From positions 62,001 through 126,000 of the forward strand of contig JBMNJC010000025.1 of the NCBI GenBank assembly GCA_050951465.1: a stretch of 64,000 nucleotides of DNA, given 5' to 3'. The position numbers and the translations under genes were made by a program. Shown here piece after piece: positions 22,967 to 32,722 of this stretch (position 1 is the stretch's first letter; each line of letters begins with the position of its first letter). Origin of the DNA: JAAZHD01 sp012510895. Lineage in GTDB: Bacteria; Bacillota; Clostridia; Caldicoprobacterales; DTU083. A model generated the notes under the pieces. The model was not told the DNA's origin and did no database searches. It was given only the letters and a program-made list of their open reading frames with translations.

Positions 22967-25900
22967 GATGGAAAGGGAATATTGAACAAGGATATCTGAC
23001 TAGTTTCAGATAAACCATACAATACACCTTGCTCTCTCAAAGTCTCTATTACTGTTTTTGTTACCCGGGTTCGCTCCTGTAAGTCTTCAATTGAAACAAA
23101 CTCCCTTTTAACTCTTTCTCTTACTATGGCTTTCGCTGCGTTTATGCCCACTCCTTGCAAAGCATTTAAAGGAGGTCTGATGCCATCCTTTGTAATAAGA
23201 AAATGATTGGAATGAGATTTATATAAATCAATAGGTACAAACCGTATATTACGCATATACATTTCCTGAGCTACTTCAAGTATTGTTAATACATTTCTTT
23301 CTTTAGCGGTCAATTCACTTCCTCTCGATTCTAAATTTTTTATGGCATTTCTTACCTCGTTTAATCCTTTTAAAATTAAAGCAGCATCAAAATCATCAGC
23401 TCGTACTGTAAAATAAGTGGCATAGAATGCTTCCGGATAATGAACCTTAAACCAAGCAATACGGAATGCCATAATAACATAAGCCGCTGCATGTGCCTTA
23501 GGAAACATATACTTGATTTTTTTACAGGAATCAATATACCACTGAGGAATGGAGTGTTGTTTCATAGCCTCTTCCATCTCGGGAGTCAGTCCCTTTCCCT
23601 TCCTCACAGATTCCATAATGCTAAACGCCATGGTAGATTCCATGCCTCGTTGAATCAAATAAATCATAATGTCATCACGTGTACAAATTACTTCTGACAA
23701 AGTTGCGGTTCCATTTTGTATTAAATCTTGTGCATTATTCAGCCAAACATCAGTACCGTGGGATAAGCCACTGATTCGTATCAATTCAGCAAAAGTAGTT
23801 GGCCTTGTATCTATAAGCATTTGTCTTACAAATTTCGTGCCAAATTCGGGAACGCCATATGTGCCAACAGGACTATTAATGTCTTCTGGAGAAACATTTA
23901 ATGGTTCTGTACTAGAAAACAATTTCATTGTAGTTTCCTCTGCCAGTGGAATGGTCTTTGCATCAACCCCTGTTATATCTTCCAACATTCTGATTACTGT
24001 TGGATCATCATGACCAAGTATATCCAATTTCACTAAAGTATCATGGATAGCATGAAAATCAAAATGGGAGGTAATTACACCAGAACTCTTATCATTTGCA
24101 GGATGTTGAATAGGTGTAAATTCATATATTTCTTTGCTCTTGGGAACTACTAGGATACCTCCGGGATGCTGACCAGTAGTGCGCTTGACACCTGTGCATC
24201 CTGCAACCAGGCGCTTAATCTCAGAATTTGTAGCTACTATACCCTTGCTTTCTAAATATTTTTTTACAAAGCCATAAGCAGTCTTTTCAGCAATTGTTCC
24301 TATAGTTCCAGCACGGAAAACATAGCCTTCCCCAAATAATTCTTCTGTATACTTATGAGCAATTGCCTGGTATTCACCTGAAAAATTCAAATCAATATCC
24401 GGAACCTTATCTCCCTCAAAACCCAAGAATACCTCAAAAGGTATATCAAAACCATCTTTTGCATAAACGCAACCACAACTTGGGCAGTTAAGATCAGGCA
24501 AATCTACTCCACACCCGTACTTCTCTACATCCACATTAAAGTCAGAATTCTTACAATTTGGACATATATAATGAGGCGGAAGCGGATTAACCTCCGTTAT
24601 TCCTGTCATTGTTGCTACTAATGAAGAACCAACTGAGCCCCGGGAGCCAACCAAGTAGCCATCCTCATTTGATTTCTTAACCAGTTTATGAGCTATTAGA
24701 TATAGTACTGCATATCCATTTCCTATGATAGACTTCAATTCCTTATCCAGTCTGTTTTTCACTATGTCAGGAAGTGGAGATCCATAAATAGACATTGCTG
24801 TTTTGATAGCCATATCCCGGATTTCCTCTTCTGCACCCGGTATTTCTGGCGGATATAATTTTTCTGGTATCGGCTGTATATCTTCTATTTCAGCAGCTAT
24901 ACTACGAGGAGCCTCTATAACCACATGTCGGGCTCCAATGTCTCCTAAATATGAAAATTCATTCAGCATTTCATTGGTAGTTTTAAAGTATAATGGGGCT
25001 TGATTATCAGCTTCATCAAAATTTTGTACACTCATGAGAATTCTTCTGAAATATTCATCATGAGGATCTATAAAGTGAACGTCACCAGTAGCAACCACGA
25101 ATTTATTATGTTTTCTGCCTAAACCAAATATCATTTTGTTAATTTTTTGTAAGGTTTCATTATCCTTAACTGTACCATTATCTACTAAATGCTGATTGTT
25201 ACCAATTGGTTGTATTTCCAGATAATCATAAAACTCTATTATTTCTGAAATCTCCTCTTCACTTTGATTATTCAATATGGCACGGTACAGTTCCCCTGCT
25301 TCACAAGCGGTCCCTATTAAAAGGCCTTCACGATATTCTGCCAACAAACTTTTAGGTATCCTTGGTCTTCTGTAATAATACTCCATATGTGACATAGAAA
25401 CTAAACGATAAAGATTCTTAAGGCCGATTTTATTCTTTACCAGAATTATTGCATGATAACTTGGAAGTCCATTAAGGTTACTTCTTTGTCGAAACATGCT
25501 ATTGACTTCTTCCAATGTAGATGCACCTTGATCTTGTAATATTTCAAACAGTCTTATTAAAATTTTAGCAGTAGCTTCTGCATCATCTATAGCTCTGTGA
25601 TGATTTTTAAGGTTTACATCTAAATGCTTTGCAACCACGTCAAGTTTATATCGCTTCAAATCAGTAAGTAGTTCTCTTGATAAAGCAAGAGTATCTATTA
25701 TTGGCTGGCTAAACCTATATCCTAAAAATTTCGCTTTTTGTTGAATGAAACCAATATCGAATGAAGCATTATGAGCAACTAAAGCTGCATCTCCGCAAAA
25801 TTCAAATAATCTAGGTAATACCTCATTGATTGATGGAGCATTTTTTACCATATCAAATTTTATGCCAGTAAGTTCTGTAATTTTTGATGGAATGTTTTTT

Positions 25901-27264
25901 ACTGGCGCCACAAAAGTATGAAAAAAATCGATTATTTTTTTTTCCCTTATTTTTACCGCGCCTATTTCTATTATCTCATCGTCTATTGCATTTAATCCGG
26001 TGGTTTCTATGTCTATCACTACAAAAGTATCATTAAAGTTATCCGACCTGCTGTATTGGATAATTGGCCGGCAATCGTTGACTAAATAAGCTTCAACCCC
26101 AAATATAATCTTCACTCCATGTTTCTTGCCTGCATCATAGGCTTCTGGAAAAGCTTGTACTACGCCATGATCGGTTATGGCAACAGCTGAATGGCCCCAT
26201 ATAGCAGCACGCTCAATTAAAGAGCTGACTGGCGCTACAGCATCCAATGAACTCATTTGCGTATGCGCATGCAACTCAATTCTTTTTTCTACTGCTTCAT
26301 CCATTCTAATTCGGGATGAGGCAGTTTGTATATCACTGGCTATAATCACAATTTCCCTTTGATATTTGTCATATTGGCAATCTCCCCCAAAACGGTACCA
26401 ATTACCCTTCTTCAAATTATTAAGCAGGGCTTTTCCTTTTTCCGGTTCAAGAAACATTTTAACATTTATTGAACTTGTATAATCAGTCACATCCAATGTA
26501 ATCAAATATTTGCCTCCACGAAGTATTGTGGATTCCATATCAAAGATGCAACCTTCTATAATTGTTCTACCAGTATCTTCGCGCAGGGTTTCAATAGATA
26601 CTGGCTGCTCTTTTAACTGCCTTCCCAATAATACAGTCTCATTTTCAGTCATAGCATTGTTGCTATTGGTTTCTTTTAATATTAGTAAGTCAGACGTAAT
26701 CTGGCGTATAAGTTCTTTATCTTCCTTATCTCGTTCTAAAAAATATTCAGAACTTGAAAATGTCTCTTCCTTTTGATGGATGTTAACGCAAATGCTCTGC
26801 CGAAATGTAAATCTGAACCACTCTTCTATCCAACAAGAAACACCTTTAAAATTAAGTATTTCATATTTAGTCGCCTGATCTGTTGAAATAAGTAAAGTAT
26901 TTCCATGCCAAGAGTACGAACAGGATTCCAGCCATGAAACTGAAGGCATATCTTCACGCATATATTCTTGAATGTCTCTCCAAATGAGTTCAAAATTACT
27001 AATAATTTCGTTAAGACTTTTCTGATATATAACTCGAAGCTGAATTTGATTTATATCAAAGAATTCTTTTTCAAGTCTTTTTTCCAGTAAAACCTTTTTT
27101 TGATACGGAATATAATGGGATGACTTAAGTACAATTTCCCATACCCCGCTTTTTTTGTAAACCCTAATTTTCTCGATATCCAATTGAATACGATTATTGC
27201 CTAATTCTTTAGACGCTTTGTCCAACCATGCCTTACTTAATGAATTAGCAACATGTGATGTCAT
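22960..27264 (-). CDS. polC: DNA polymerase III alpha subunit, PolC type
   Basis: Main replicative polymerase of low-GC Gram-positives, with built-in proofreading. 1434 residues, normal length. Order: N-terminal domain, OB fold (about 230-325), PHP domain (ELHAHTQMSSLD...AITDHG) interrupted by the DnaQ-like exonuclease (VVIDIETTGLNAIDDEIIEIGAV, near residue 415), then the C-family polymerase core with PDIDLNFSGEYQ, a zinc-binding insert (CPNCKNSDF...CPSCGC) and helix-hairpin-helix motifs near the end. The last codons fall inside the target duplication of the downstream insertion sequence but are unchanged. Confidence 0.97.
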   Translation of the reverse strand: MTSHVANSLSKAWLDKASKELGNNRIQLDIEKIRVYKKSGVWEIVLKSSHYIPYQKKVLLEKRLEKEFFDINQIQLRVIYQKSLNEIISNFELIWRDIQEYMREDMPSVSWLESCSYSWHGNTLLISTDQATKYEILNFKGVSCWIEEWFRFTFRQSICVNIHQKEETFSSSEYFLERDKEDKELIRQITSDLLILKETNSNNAMTENETVLLGRQLKEQPVSIETLREDTGRTIIEGCIFDMESTILRGGKYLITLDVTDYTSSINVKMFLEPEKGKALLNNLKKGNWYRFGGDCQYDKYQREIVIIASDIQTASSRIRMDEAVEKRIELHAHTQMSSLDAVAPVSSLIERAAIWGHSAVAITDHGVVQAFPEAYDAGKKHGVKIIFGVEAYLVNDCRPIIQYSRSDNFNDTFVVIDIETTGLNAIDDEIIEIGAVKIREKKIIDFFHTFVAPVKNIPSKITELTGIKFDMVKNAPSINEVLPRLFEFCGDAALVAHNASFDIGFIQQKAKFLGYRFSQPIIDTLALSRELLTDLKRYKLDVVAKHLDVNLKNHHRAIDDAEATAKILIRLFEILQDQGASTLEEVNSMFRQRSNLNGLPSYHAIILVKNKIGLKNLYRLVSMSHMEYYYRRPRIPKSLLAEYREGLLIGTACEAGELYRAILNNQSEEEISEIIEFYDYLEIQPIGNNQHLVDNGTVKDNETLQKINKMIFGLGRKHNKFVVATGDVHFIDPHDEYFRRILMSVQNFDEADNQAPLYFKTTNEMLNEFSYLGDIGARHVVIEAPRSIAAEIEDIQPIPEKLYPPEIPGAEEEIRDMAIKTAMSIYGSPLPDIVKNRLDKELKSIIGNGYAVLYLIAHKLVKKSNEDGYLVGSRGSVGSSLVATMTGITEVNPLPPHYICPNCKNSDFNVDVEKYGCGVDLPDLNCPSCGCVYAKDGFDIPFEVFLGFEGDKVPDIDLNFSGEYQAIAHKYTEELFGEGYVFRAGTIGTIAEKTAYGFVKKYLESKGIVATNSEIKRLVAGCTGVKRTTGQHPGGILVVPKSKEIYEFTPIQHPANDKSSGVITSHFDFHAIHDTLVKLDILGHDDPTVIRMLEDITGVDAKTIPLAEETTMKLFSSTEPLNVSPEDINSPVGTYGVPEFGTKFVRQMLIDTRPTTFAELIRISGLSHGTDVWLNNAQDLIQNGTATLSEVICTRDDIMIYLIQRGMESTMAFSIMESVRKGKGLTPEMEEAMKQHSIPQWYIDSCKKIKYMFPKAHAAAYVIMAFRIAWFKVHYPEAFYATYFTVRADDFDAALILKGLNEVRNAIKNLESRGSELTAKERNVLTILEVAQEMYMRNIRFVPIDLYKSHSNHFLITKDGIRPPLNALQGVGINAAKAIVRERVKREFVSIEDLQERTRVTKTVIETLREQGVLYGLSETSQISLFNIPFPSS

Positions 27265-27332
27265 TTGTATCCCCCTATTAGTTCACTCCAAACCTCTTAA
27301 TCATTCATCTTATGCTCCAATAATTACATAGA

Positions 27333-27971
27333 TTATAATAAATATTTATTTATTTCTTTAGCAATTTCCCAATACATCTTCAGTCTCGCTTTTGTGCCTT
27401 TAGCCAAACCTAGTTTTTCTTCCTTTATTGTATGTGATACATTCTTTAACGGGACTTCAAGTACCCTTAGCTTGTTTTCTTTTGCCAGGCGAGTCAAAGC
27501 AATTTCGATTCCAAATCCGCATTTCCATTCACTTTGCTCCAGTTTTTGCAAAACATTCCGTTTGACGCATCTTTGTCCTGATAGATAGGGTGCTATTTTT
27601 TGTGCCAGATCAGTTACTCCTCGTCCTGAAGTAAAAACTCCTATCGTCATATCTGCAAGGTCCTGTTCGACAGGATAAACCAGAGCGTTTATGTGTTCCG
27701 GTTTTATGCCTAAAAGGTCAGCATCAAGAAATAAAATGTTATCGCCATTCGTCATATTTAATCCTACCCACATGGCATAACTCTTTCCTTGATTTTTAGG
27801 CAATTTATACACAGGAATGCCGAAAGAACGTACGACATCAGAAGTTTTATCAACTGAACCATCATCTATAACCAATATTTCAAATAGGTCCTTGAGGATA
27901 CGTATTGCTTTTAACACCTCAGATACATTTTTTTCTTCATTAAAAGCTGGAATGATTATGGAATTTGCCAC
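27333..27971 (-). CDS. GT2-family glycosyltransferase
   Basis: Small GT-A glycosyltransferase of 212 residues. N-terminal nucleotide-binding strand NSIIIPAFNEEKNVSEVL, VIDDGSVDKT, and the metal-binding DxD at residues 83-85 (FLDADLLG). Resembles dolichol-phosphate mannosyltransferase or glucosyl-3-phosphoglycerate synthase-like proteins, but the acceptor cannot be deduced. No membrane segment. It sits between rseP and polC where ispG (gcpE) or proS is usual. Co-directional with short gaps (33 and 68 bp), so probably in the operon. Confidence 0.8.
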   Translation of the reverse strand: MANSIIIPAFNEEKNVSEVLKAIRILKDLFEILVIDDGSVDKTSDVVRSFGIPVYKLPKNQGKSYAMWVGLNMTNGDNILFLDADLLGIKPEHINALVYPVEQDLADMTIGVFTSGRGVTDLAQKIAPYLSGQRCVKRNVLQKLEQSEWKCGFGIEIALTRLAKENKLRVLEVPLKNVSHTIKEEKLGLAKGTKARLKMYWEIAKEINKYLL

Positions 27972-28004
27972 CTAATACTCACTCCTAATCTAAATTCCAA
28001 CCCC

Positions 28005-29051
28005 TTATTGTATTCTTAATATATCCTTATAGGTAACAATTATCATAAGAATGATCAACAGAGCAAAACCAATAAGATGTAAAAAGCCTTCTTTGTTTCG
28101 GTCAATGGGTTTCCGCCGGACTCCTTCTACTGCAAGAAGAAGTAAACGTCCTCCATCTAAAGCAGGAAAGGGTATTAAGTTCATGATACCTAAATTTATC
28201 GTTATTATAATACCTAAATTTAATAATTGCTGTATACCTGCCTGAGCCGCTCTTCCGATTTCCGTGACTATCCCTATAGGACCCATTACATCTCCCATGC
28301 CGATTCCGGAAGAAATAAGTTCCTTCAGTGCAGAGTACATTAAACCCATCACGCGTAATGTCTGCATAAAGGACATTCCAATTGATTCAAAAAAACCAAC
28401 TTTTCGAATTTTTGCCCGGAAATAAAAACCTACTTGCCAACGTCCGCTTTCTTCATCTCGACCGGGGATTATCTCATACTGATATTTCTGAACGTCTCTT
28501 AAAACTGTCATGGTAAATGGATTTGGACCGTTTTCATTTATGAAATTGCGAATATACTCAACTGCCTCCGATTCTTCCATATTAGCAACATCAATATCAC
28601 CTATTCCAATAATCCGATCATTTGCCTGAAGCCCAACTTGTTCTGCAGGATATCCTTCAATCACGCTGTCAATGACCGGTATATCAGATTCATATATGCC
28701 GAAATAGAGAAAAGCTATACTAAACAAAAATACAGCTAAAATCATGTTCATTATCGGACCAGCCAGTATAACTAAAAAACGTTTCCATACCTTTGCATTA
28801 TTAAAGGCTCTAGGATCGTTGCTATCTTCATCTTCACCCAAAAATCTAACATAGCCGCCCATTGGTATAACACGAAGTGAATATTCCGTTTCCTTGCCTT
28901 TTATTTTAAAAAGACGAGGTCCCATACCAAGAGAAAACTCTTCTGCATGAATTCCAACTACACGAGCTATAAGAAAGTGACCTAATTCATGTATCATGAT
29001 TATTATACTAAAAAACAATAAAGAAACCAAAATCGTAGTTAAGGTTGTCAC
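28005..29051 (-). CDS. rseP: Site-2 intramembrane metalloprotease RseP/RasP
   Basis: Membrane zinc protease of regulated intramembrane proteolysis (anti-sigma factors, FtsL, signal-peptide remnants in Bacillus). 348 residues. The zinc motif HELGH is at residues 21-25 in the first helix, a PDZ domain lies in the middle (IEGYPAEQVGLQANDRIIGIG), and the third ligand is in NLIPFPALDGGRLL near the C-terminus. Start codon GTG shares one base with the dxr stop, which implies coupling. Confidence 0.94.
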   Translation of the reverse strand: MTTLTTILVSLLFFSIIIMIHELGHFLIARVVGIHAEEFSLGMGPRLFKIKGKETEYSLRVIPMGGYVRFLGEDEDSNDPRAFNNAKVWKRFLVILAGPIMNMILAVFLFSIAFLYFGIYESDIPVIDSVIEGYPAEQVGLQANDRIIGIGDIDVANMEESEAVEYIRNFINENGPNPFTMTVLRDVQKYQYEIIPGRDEESGRWQVGFYFRAKIRKVGFFESIGMSFMQTLRVMGLMYSALKELISSGIGMGDVMGPIGIVTEIGRAAQAGIQQLLNLGIIITINLGIMNLIPFPALDGGRLLLLAVEGVRRKPIDRNKEGFLHLIGFALLIILMIIVTYKDILRIQ

Positions 29052-30196
29052 TAAATACCACTCCTTTTTACTCGATTCCTTGTATCTTGGTCTACCATCA
29101 AAATATCATCTAAAGTAGGATTAGTTATTGGCTTATGTTGTTCCATAGCATGTTCAACAACACGGGGAATATCTGTAAAATTAATAGTAGATGCCAAAAA
29201 CAGCTCTACCGCTACTTCATTAGCCGCATTTAATACCACTGGCATTGTGCCACCAACTTGCATTGCTTCATAAGCCAATTTTAGACTGGGAAAAAGTTCA
29301 AAATCCGGTTCCTCAAAGGTTAGAGTGCCTATGCTTTGAAAATTCACTCTTTTAATATCCGCACACACGCGCCTTGGCCATGTAAACGCATATAATATAG
29401 GCAGCCTCATATCCGGTTCTGCTATTTGTGCCAGTATAGAACCATCTATAAATTCTACCATTGAATGGATTATGCTTTGAGGATGAACAAGTACCTTAAT
29501 CTTATCAAGAGATAGCTCAAACAACCATTTGGCTTCAATTACTTCTAAGCCTTTATTCATCATTGTCGCACTATCTATAGTTACCTTTTTGCCCATATTC
29601 CATCGGGGATGTCTTAAGGCATCTGCAACTTTTACATTTTTAAGCATATCTAGTTTATATCCACGGAAAGGCCCGCCTGATGCAGTCAGATATATCTTAT
29701 CAACTTCCTTTTTACCCTTGCTGCCCTGAAGACATTGAAATATCGCAGAATGTTCACTATCAACTGGTAGTATCTCAGCTCCTGACTTGCGTGCAGTTTC
29801 CATAACCAAGCGGCCCCCGGCTACCAAAGTTTCTTTATTTGCTAAAGCAATGTCTTTACCTGATTCTAACGCAGCCAAAGTTGCTTTTAAACCTGAAATG
29901 CCTACCACTGCAACTAAAACTATATCCACCTCCGGTAAAGATGCAAGCTCAACCAAAGCTTCTTCTCCCGACAATACCTTAATATTTTGGGGCAAACGCT
30001 TGCTTAATTCAGCAGCTTTTTTTAAATTTATCACCCCTACTTTGGAAGGTTGATATAGCTTTACTTGTTTTTCGAGCAAATCTATGTTTTCATTTGTGGA
30101 TAATGCAACAAAATCATAGCCTTCATAATGACTCAGTATATCCAGAGCTTGAGTACCTATTGATCCAGTCGAACCTAAAATGGCTATTTTCTTCAG
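29051..30196 (-). CDS. dxr: 1-deoxy-D-xylulose 5-phosphate reductoisomerase
   Basis: NADPH-dependent second step of the MEP isoprenoid pathway. Core: KKIAILGSTGSIGTQALDIL, ALANKETLVAGG, the DSEHSA metal/substrate loop (PVDSEHSAIFQCL) and MNKGLEVIEAKWLF. The start is taken at CTG (30196), which gives the usual N-terminus (M)KKIAILGSTGSIG and lies 7 nt after a perfect AAAGGAG (30204-30210). The alternative GTG at 30217, directly after the cdsA stop, adds seven residues, has no ribosome site and contains this Shine-Dalgarno inside the coding region. About 381 residues from the CTG, 388 from the GTG. Function secure, start codon inferred. Confidence 0.93.
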   Translation of the reverse strand: MKKIAILGSTGSIGTQALDILSHYEGYDFVALSTNENIDLLEKQVKLYQPSKVGVINLKKAAELSKRLPQNIKVLSGEEALVELASLPEVDIVLVAVVGISGLKATLAALESGKDIALANKETLVAGGRLVMETARKSGAEILPVDSEHSAIFQCLQGSKGKKEVDKIYLTASGGPFRGYKLDMLKNVKVADALRHPRWNMGKKVTIDSATMMNKGLEVIEAKWLFELSLDKIKVLVHPQSIIHSMVEFIDGSILAQIAEPDMRLPILYAFTWPRRVCADIKRVNFQSIGTLTFEEPDFELFPSLKLAYEAMQVGGTMPVVLNAANEVAVELFLASTINFTDIPRVVEHAMEQHKPITNPTLDDILMVDQDTRNRVKRSGI

Positions 30197-30217
30197 AATA
30201 ATGCTCCTTTCTGTCAC

Positions 30218-31021
30218 TTAAATGAATAATTGAGTATATGTATATATAACTGGCAATACAAATAACAAACTGTCAATCCTGTCCAATATACCTCCATGAC
30301 CTGGCAAAACATTGCCAAAATCTTTGATATTACATTGTCGCTTAATAGAAGAAGCTGATAAATCTCCAAACTGAGAAAAAAATCCTCCAAGGATACCGAT
30401 TGCTACAAAGTGGATAATATCCACTTTAATATTGTATACCCAATTTAGTACAATTCCAAGCATTACTACGGTAACAACACTTCCTGCCAGACCGCCTATA
30501 CTTCCTTCCTTTGTCTTGTTAGGACTTATAGTTGGACATAACTTATGCTTCCCTAATGCTCTTCCAATGAAGTAAGCATAAGTGTCAGTAGAATAAGTAG
30601 CAACTAAGGTTAAGATTAGTAGATAATTAGGAAAAACATAAGCATGTTCCCTCATATAACTGGCAAAAACAAGAAGTATGCCGGGATAAAAGAAACCTAA
30701 TATGGTAATGGCTATATCATTAACTTTATAGGAACGTCGAAATAATTGTACAGTTAATAATAAGATGATTACTATAAAAATGTAAATAAAGTCATATATC
30801 CCTTTAAATAAGAAATGTTGTATGAAAAAAACAGTTACCGCAATAAAACCAGCAGCTCTCAGAGGACTAAAACCTATCTTCGAAAAAGCATGATATAATT
30901 CCCGTAAAGCTGCTAACGATATAAGCAATAAAGACATGTTAAATAACCAGCCACCTACCCATAATAAAATAATTAAGAAACTAATAGCCAGAGCAGCACT
31001 TATTATTCTCTTTACTTCCAT
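30218..31021 (-). CDS. cdsA: Phosphatidate cytidylyltransferase
   Basis: Makes CDP-diacylglycerol for phospholipid synthesis. 267 residues, about eight membrane helices. The CdsA signature is complete near the C-terminus (SPNKTKEGSIGGLAGS and LPGHGGILDRIDSLLFVLP). Lies 2 bp after uppS and is followed directly by dxr, as in Bacillus. Confidence 0.95.
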   Translation of the reverse strand: MEVKRIISAALAISFLIILLWVGGWLFNMSLLLISLAALRELYHAFSKIGFSPLRAAGFIAVTVFFIQHFLFKGIYDFIYIFIVIILLLTVQLFRRSYKVNDIAITILGFFYPGILLVFASYMREHAYVFPNYLLILTLVATYSTDTYAYFIGRALGKHKLCPTISPNKTKEGSIGGLAGSVVTVVMLGIVLNWVYNIKVDIIHFVAIGILGGFFSQFGDLSASSIKRQCNIKDFGNVLPGHGGILDRIDSLLFVLPVIYTYTQLFI

Positions 31022-31023
31022 TT

Positions 31024-31818
31024 TTAACCCCCGTCCTGTTCATCAATTCCACCATATTTTCGAACACGTTTTTGATATTCTAATATAGCTTTTAGTAGTT
31101 CTCGCTTATCAAAATCCGGCCAGAGTAGTTTTTTATCAGTAAAATATAGTTCTGTATAAGCAGCTTGATATAAAAGAAAATTACTTAGTCTCATTTCACC
31201 GCTGGTACGTATTAATAGATCAGGGTCTGGTATACCTGCAGTATACAAATAACATAAAATCAAATCCTCACTAAGTTCAGTAATGCTAAGCCTATGGCCT
31301 AAAATGTCTTCAACAATATTTCTTACAGCACGCAGAATTTCAGCACGGCTGCCATAATTTATGGCTATATTAACTTGAAGCCCTTTATTTTTTTCTGTAT
31401 GCTTAATAGCTTTTCTTACTTCTTGAGCTGTGTTAGACGGCAAACCGTCAATATCTCCTAAAGCCCATATCTTTACTCCATTTTTGTGTAATTCTGGCAG
31501 TTCTTTATGCAAATACTCTACCAGCAGAGACATTAGGGCCTGTATTTCACGTTCTGGTCTTTTCCAATTTTCGGTCGAAAATGCAAAAAGAGTTAAATGA
31601 TCAACTTTCAACTCTACACATGTTTCTATAATGCTTCGTAATGCTTCTACACCTTGACGATGTCCTGTCTCTCTTGGAAGATTCCGTGCTTTTGCCCACC
31701 TGCCATTACCATCCATTATTATTGCTATATGCTTGGGTATATGTTTCTTATTAACCTTATTAAATAATCTTGCAGTTTGTGAGGAGCTTCCCAGCCCCAA
31801 CAAAGCCTTCCAATCCAT
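31024..31818 (-). CDS. uppS: Undecaprenyl diphosphate synthase
   Basis: cis-Prenyltransferase that makes the C55 lipid carrier for cell-wall synthesis. The core starts HIAIIMDGNGRWAKARNLPRETGHRQG with the catalytic Asp; FSTENWKRPEREI and the C-terminal RTSGEMRLSNFLLYQAAYTELYF are present. The start at 31818 (MDWKALL) has AAAGGA 8 nt upstream; an ATG at 31827 is too close to it. A TATAAT (around 31862) without a good -35 lies upstream, after the terminator at 31919-31945, so uppS probably opens a new transcription unit. Confidence 0.94.
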   Translation of the reverse strand: MDWKALLGLGSSSQTARLFNKVNKKHIPKHIAIIMDGNGRWAKARNLPRETGHRQGVEALRSIIETCVELKVDHLTLFAFSTENWKRPEREIQALMSLLVEYLHKELPELHKNGVKIWALGDIDGLPSNTAQEVRKAIKHTEKNKGLQVNIAINYGSRAEILRAVRNIVEDILGHRLSITELSEDLILCYLYTAGIPDPDLLIRTSGEMRLSNFLLYQAAYTELYFTDKKLLWPDFDKRELLKAILEYQKRVRKYGGIDEQDGG

Positions 31819-31918
31819 AATGTCCATCCTTTACACACCCAAATATACGGGTTTCCTCACTATATTATATTATTAGAGGTTTATCTAAATCTTTAAGCAA
31901 TCAATTAATTGAAAAGGT

Positions 31919-31945
31919 GAAAAAGCAGCCTGAATGCTGCTTTTT
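31919..31945 (-). terminator. Terminator ending the pyrH-frr unit
   Basis: Minus strand AAAAAGCAGC-ATTCAG-GCTGCTTTTT: a GC-containing stem with a T-run, overlapping the stop codon of the small gene at 31945-32166. Clear rho-independent signal. Confidence 0.85.
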
Positions 31946-32166
31946 CAATCACTCATTCTGTAAAAAGGAGAAATCGTAAATTCCTGTACATTATCTCCTA
32001 CTGTCCTTTGTCTAGTAATTAGCCAAATAATATCTTTTGTATCCATTTCATTTTTACTAATAGGAGCAATGTAGGAAACAAAATGATAATGCAATTTAGG
32101 ATACTTTTTTTTAAGAGTTAGTTCAGCATCTTCTGGCGTCCTGCCAACTAGATCAGGTAGACTCAA
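31945..32166 (-). CDS. Small PASTA-like protein of unknown function
   Basis: 73 residues. The start SLPDLVGRTPEDAELTLKK resembles the first strand and helix of PASTA domains (PDLVGxxxxEA), and the end (TRQRTVGDNVQEFTIS) matches the closing strands, but the protein has no signal peptide, anchor or kinase. It overlaps frr by 4 nt (ATGA) and is followed at once by a terminator. The overlap, correct codon structure and terminator support a real gene. Function unknown; the PASTA relation is my reading of short motifs. Confidence 0.7.
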   Translation of the reverse strand: MSLPDLVGRTPEDAELTLKKKYPKLHYHFVSYIAPISKNEMDTKDIIWLITRQRTVGDNVQEFTISPFYRMSD

Positions 32167-32717
32167 AATTCCATGATCTCCTTTTCTTTTTCTTTAACTA
32201 TTTCATCTACTGATTTAATATGTTCATCTGTAATACTCTGAATTTCATTTTCACCAATTTTTTGCTCATCTTCAGTTATTTCACTTGCTTTCTTCATTTT
32301 CCTAAGTTTATCGATTGCATCTCTTCGTATTGAACGAATGGCAATTTTAGCATCTTCTCCATATTTACTAATCATTTTCACTAGTTCTTTTCTTCTCTCT
32401 TCTGTAAGATCAGGAAATACCAGTCGTATAACCTTACCATCGTTAGTTGGGGTAATACCGATATCTGATTTCATTATTTCTTTCTCAATAACTGGAATCA
32501 TTTTAGGTTCCCATGGAGAAATAACTAAAAGTTTAGGTTCTGGCGAAGTGACATTAGCTACTTGATTAATAGGTGTAAGAGTACCATAATAATCAACTTT
32601 TATACGGTCCAACAATTGAGTATTTGCTCGTCCTGCCCGTATAGCAGCCAGATCAGATTTTAATACATTAAGTGTTTTGCCCATTCTGTTTCTTGTATCT
32701 TTATATAATTCTTTCAT
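32163..32717 (-). CDS. frr: Ribosome recycling factor
   Basis: Splits post-termination ribosomes with EF-G. 184 residues, normal. Typical motifs: LAAIRAGRANTQLLDRIKVDYYG, PWEPKMIPVIEKEI, RLVFPDLTEERRKELVK and RSIRRDA. Lies 5 bp after pyrH, the standard Firmicutes order. Confidence 0.97.
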   Translation of the reverse strand: MKELYKDTRNRMGKTLNVLKSDLAAIRAGRANTQLLDRIKVDYYGTLTPINQVANVTSPEPKLLVISPWEPKMIPVIEKEIMKSDIGITPTNDGKVIRLVFPDLTEERRKELVKMISKYGEDAKIAIRSIRRDAIDKLRKMKKASEITEDEQKIGENEIQSITDEHIKSVDEIVKEKEKEIMEF

Positions 32718-32722
32718 GATAT

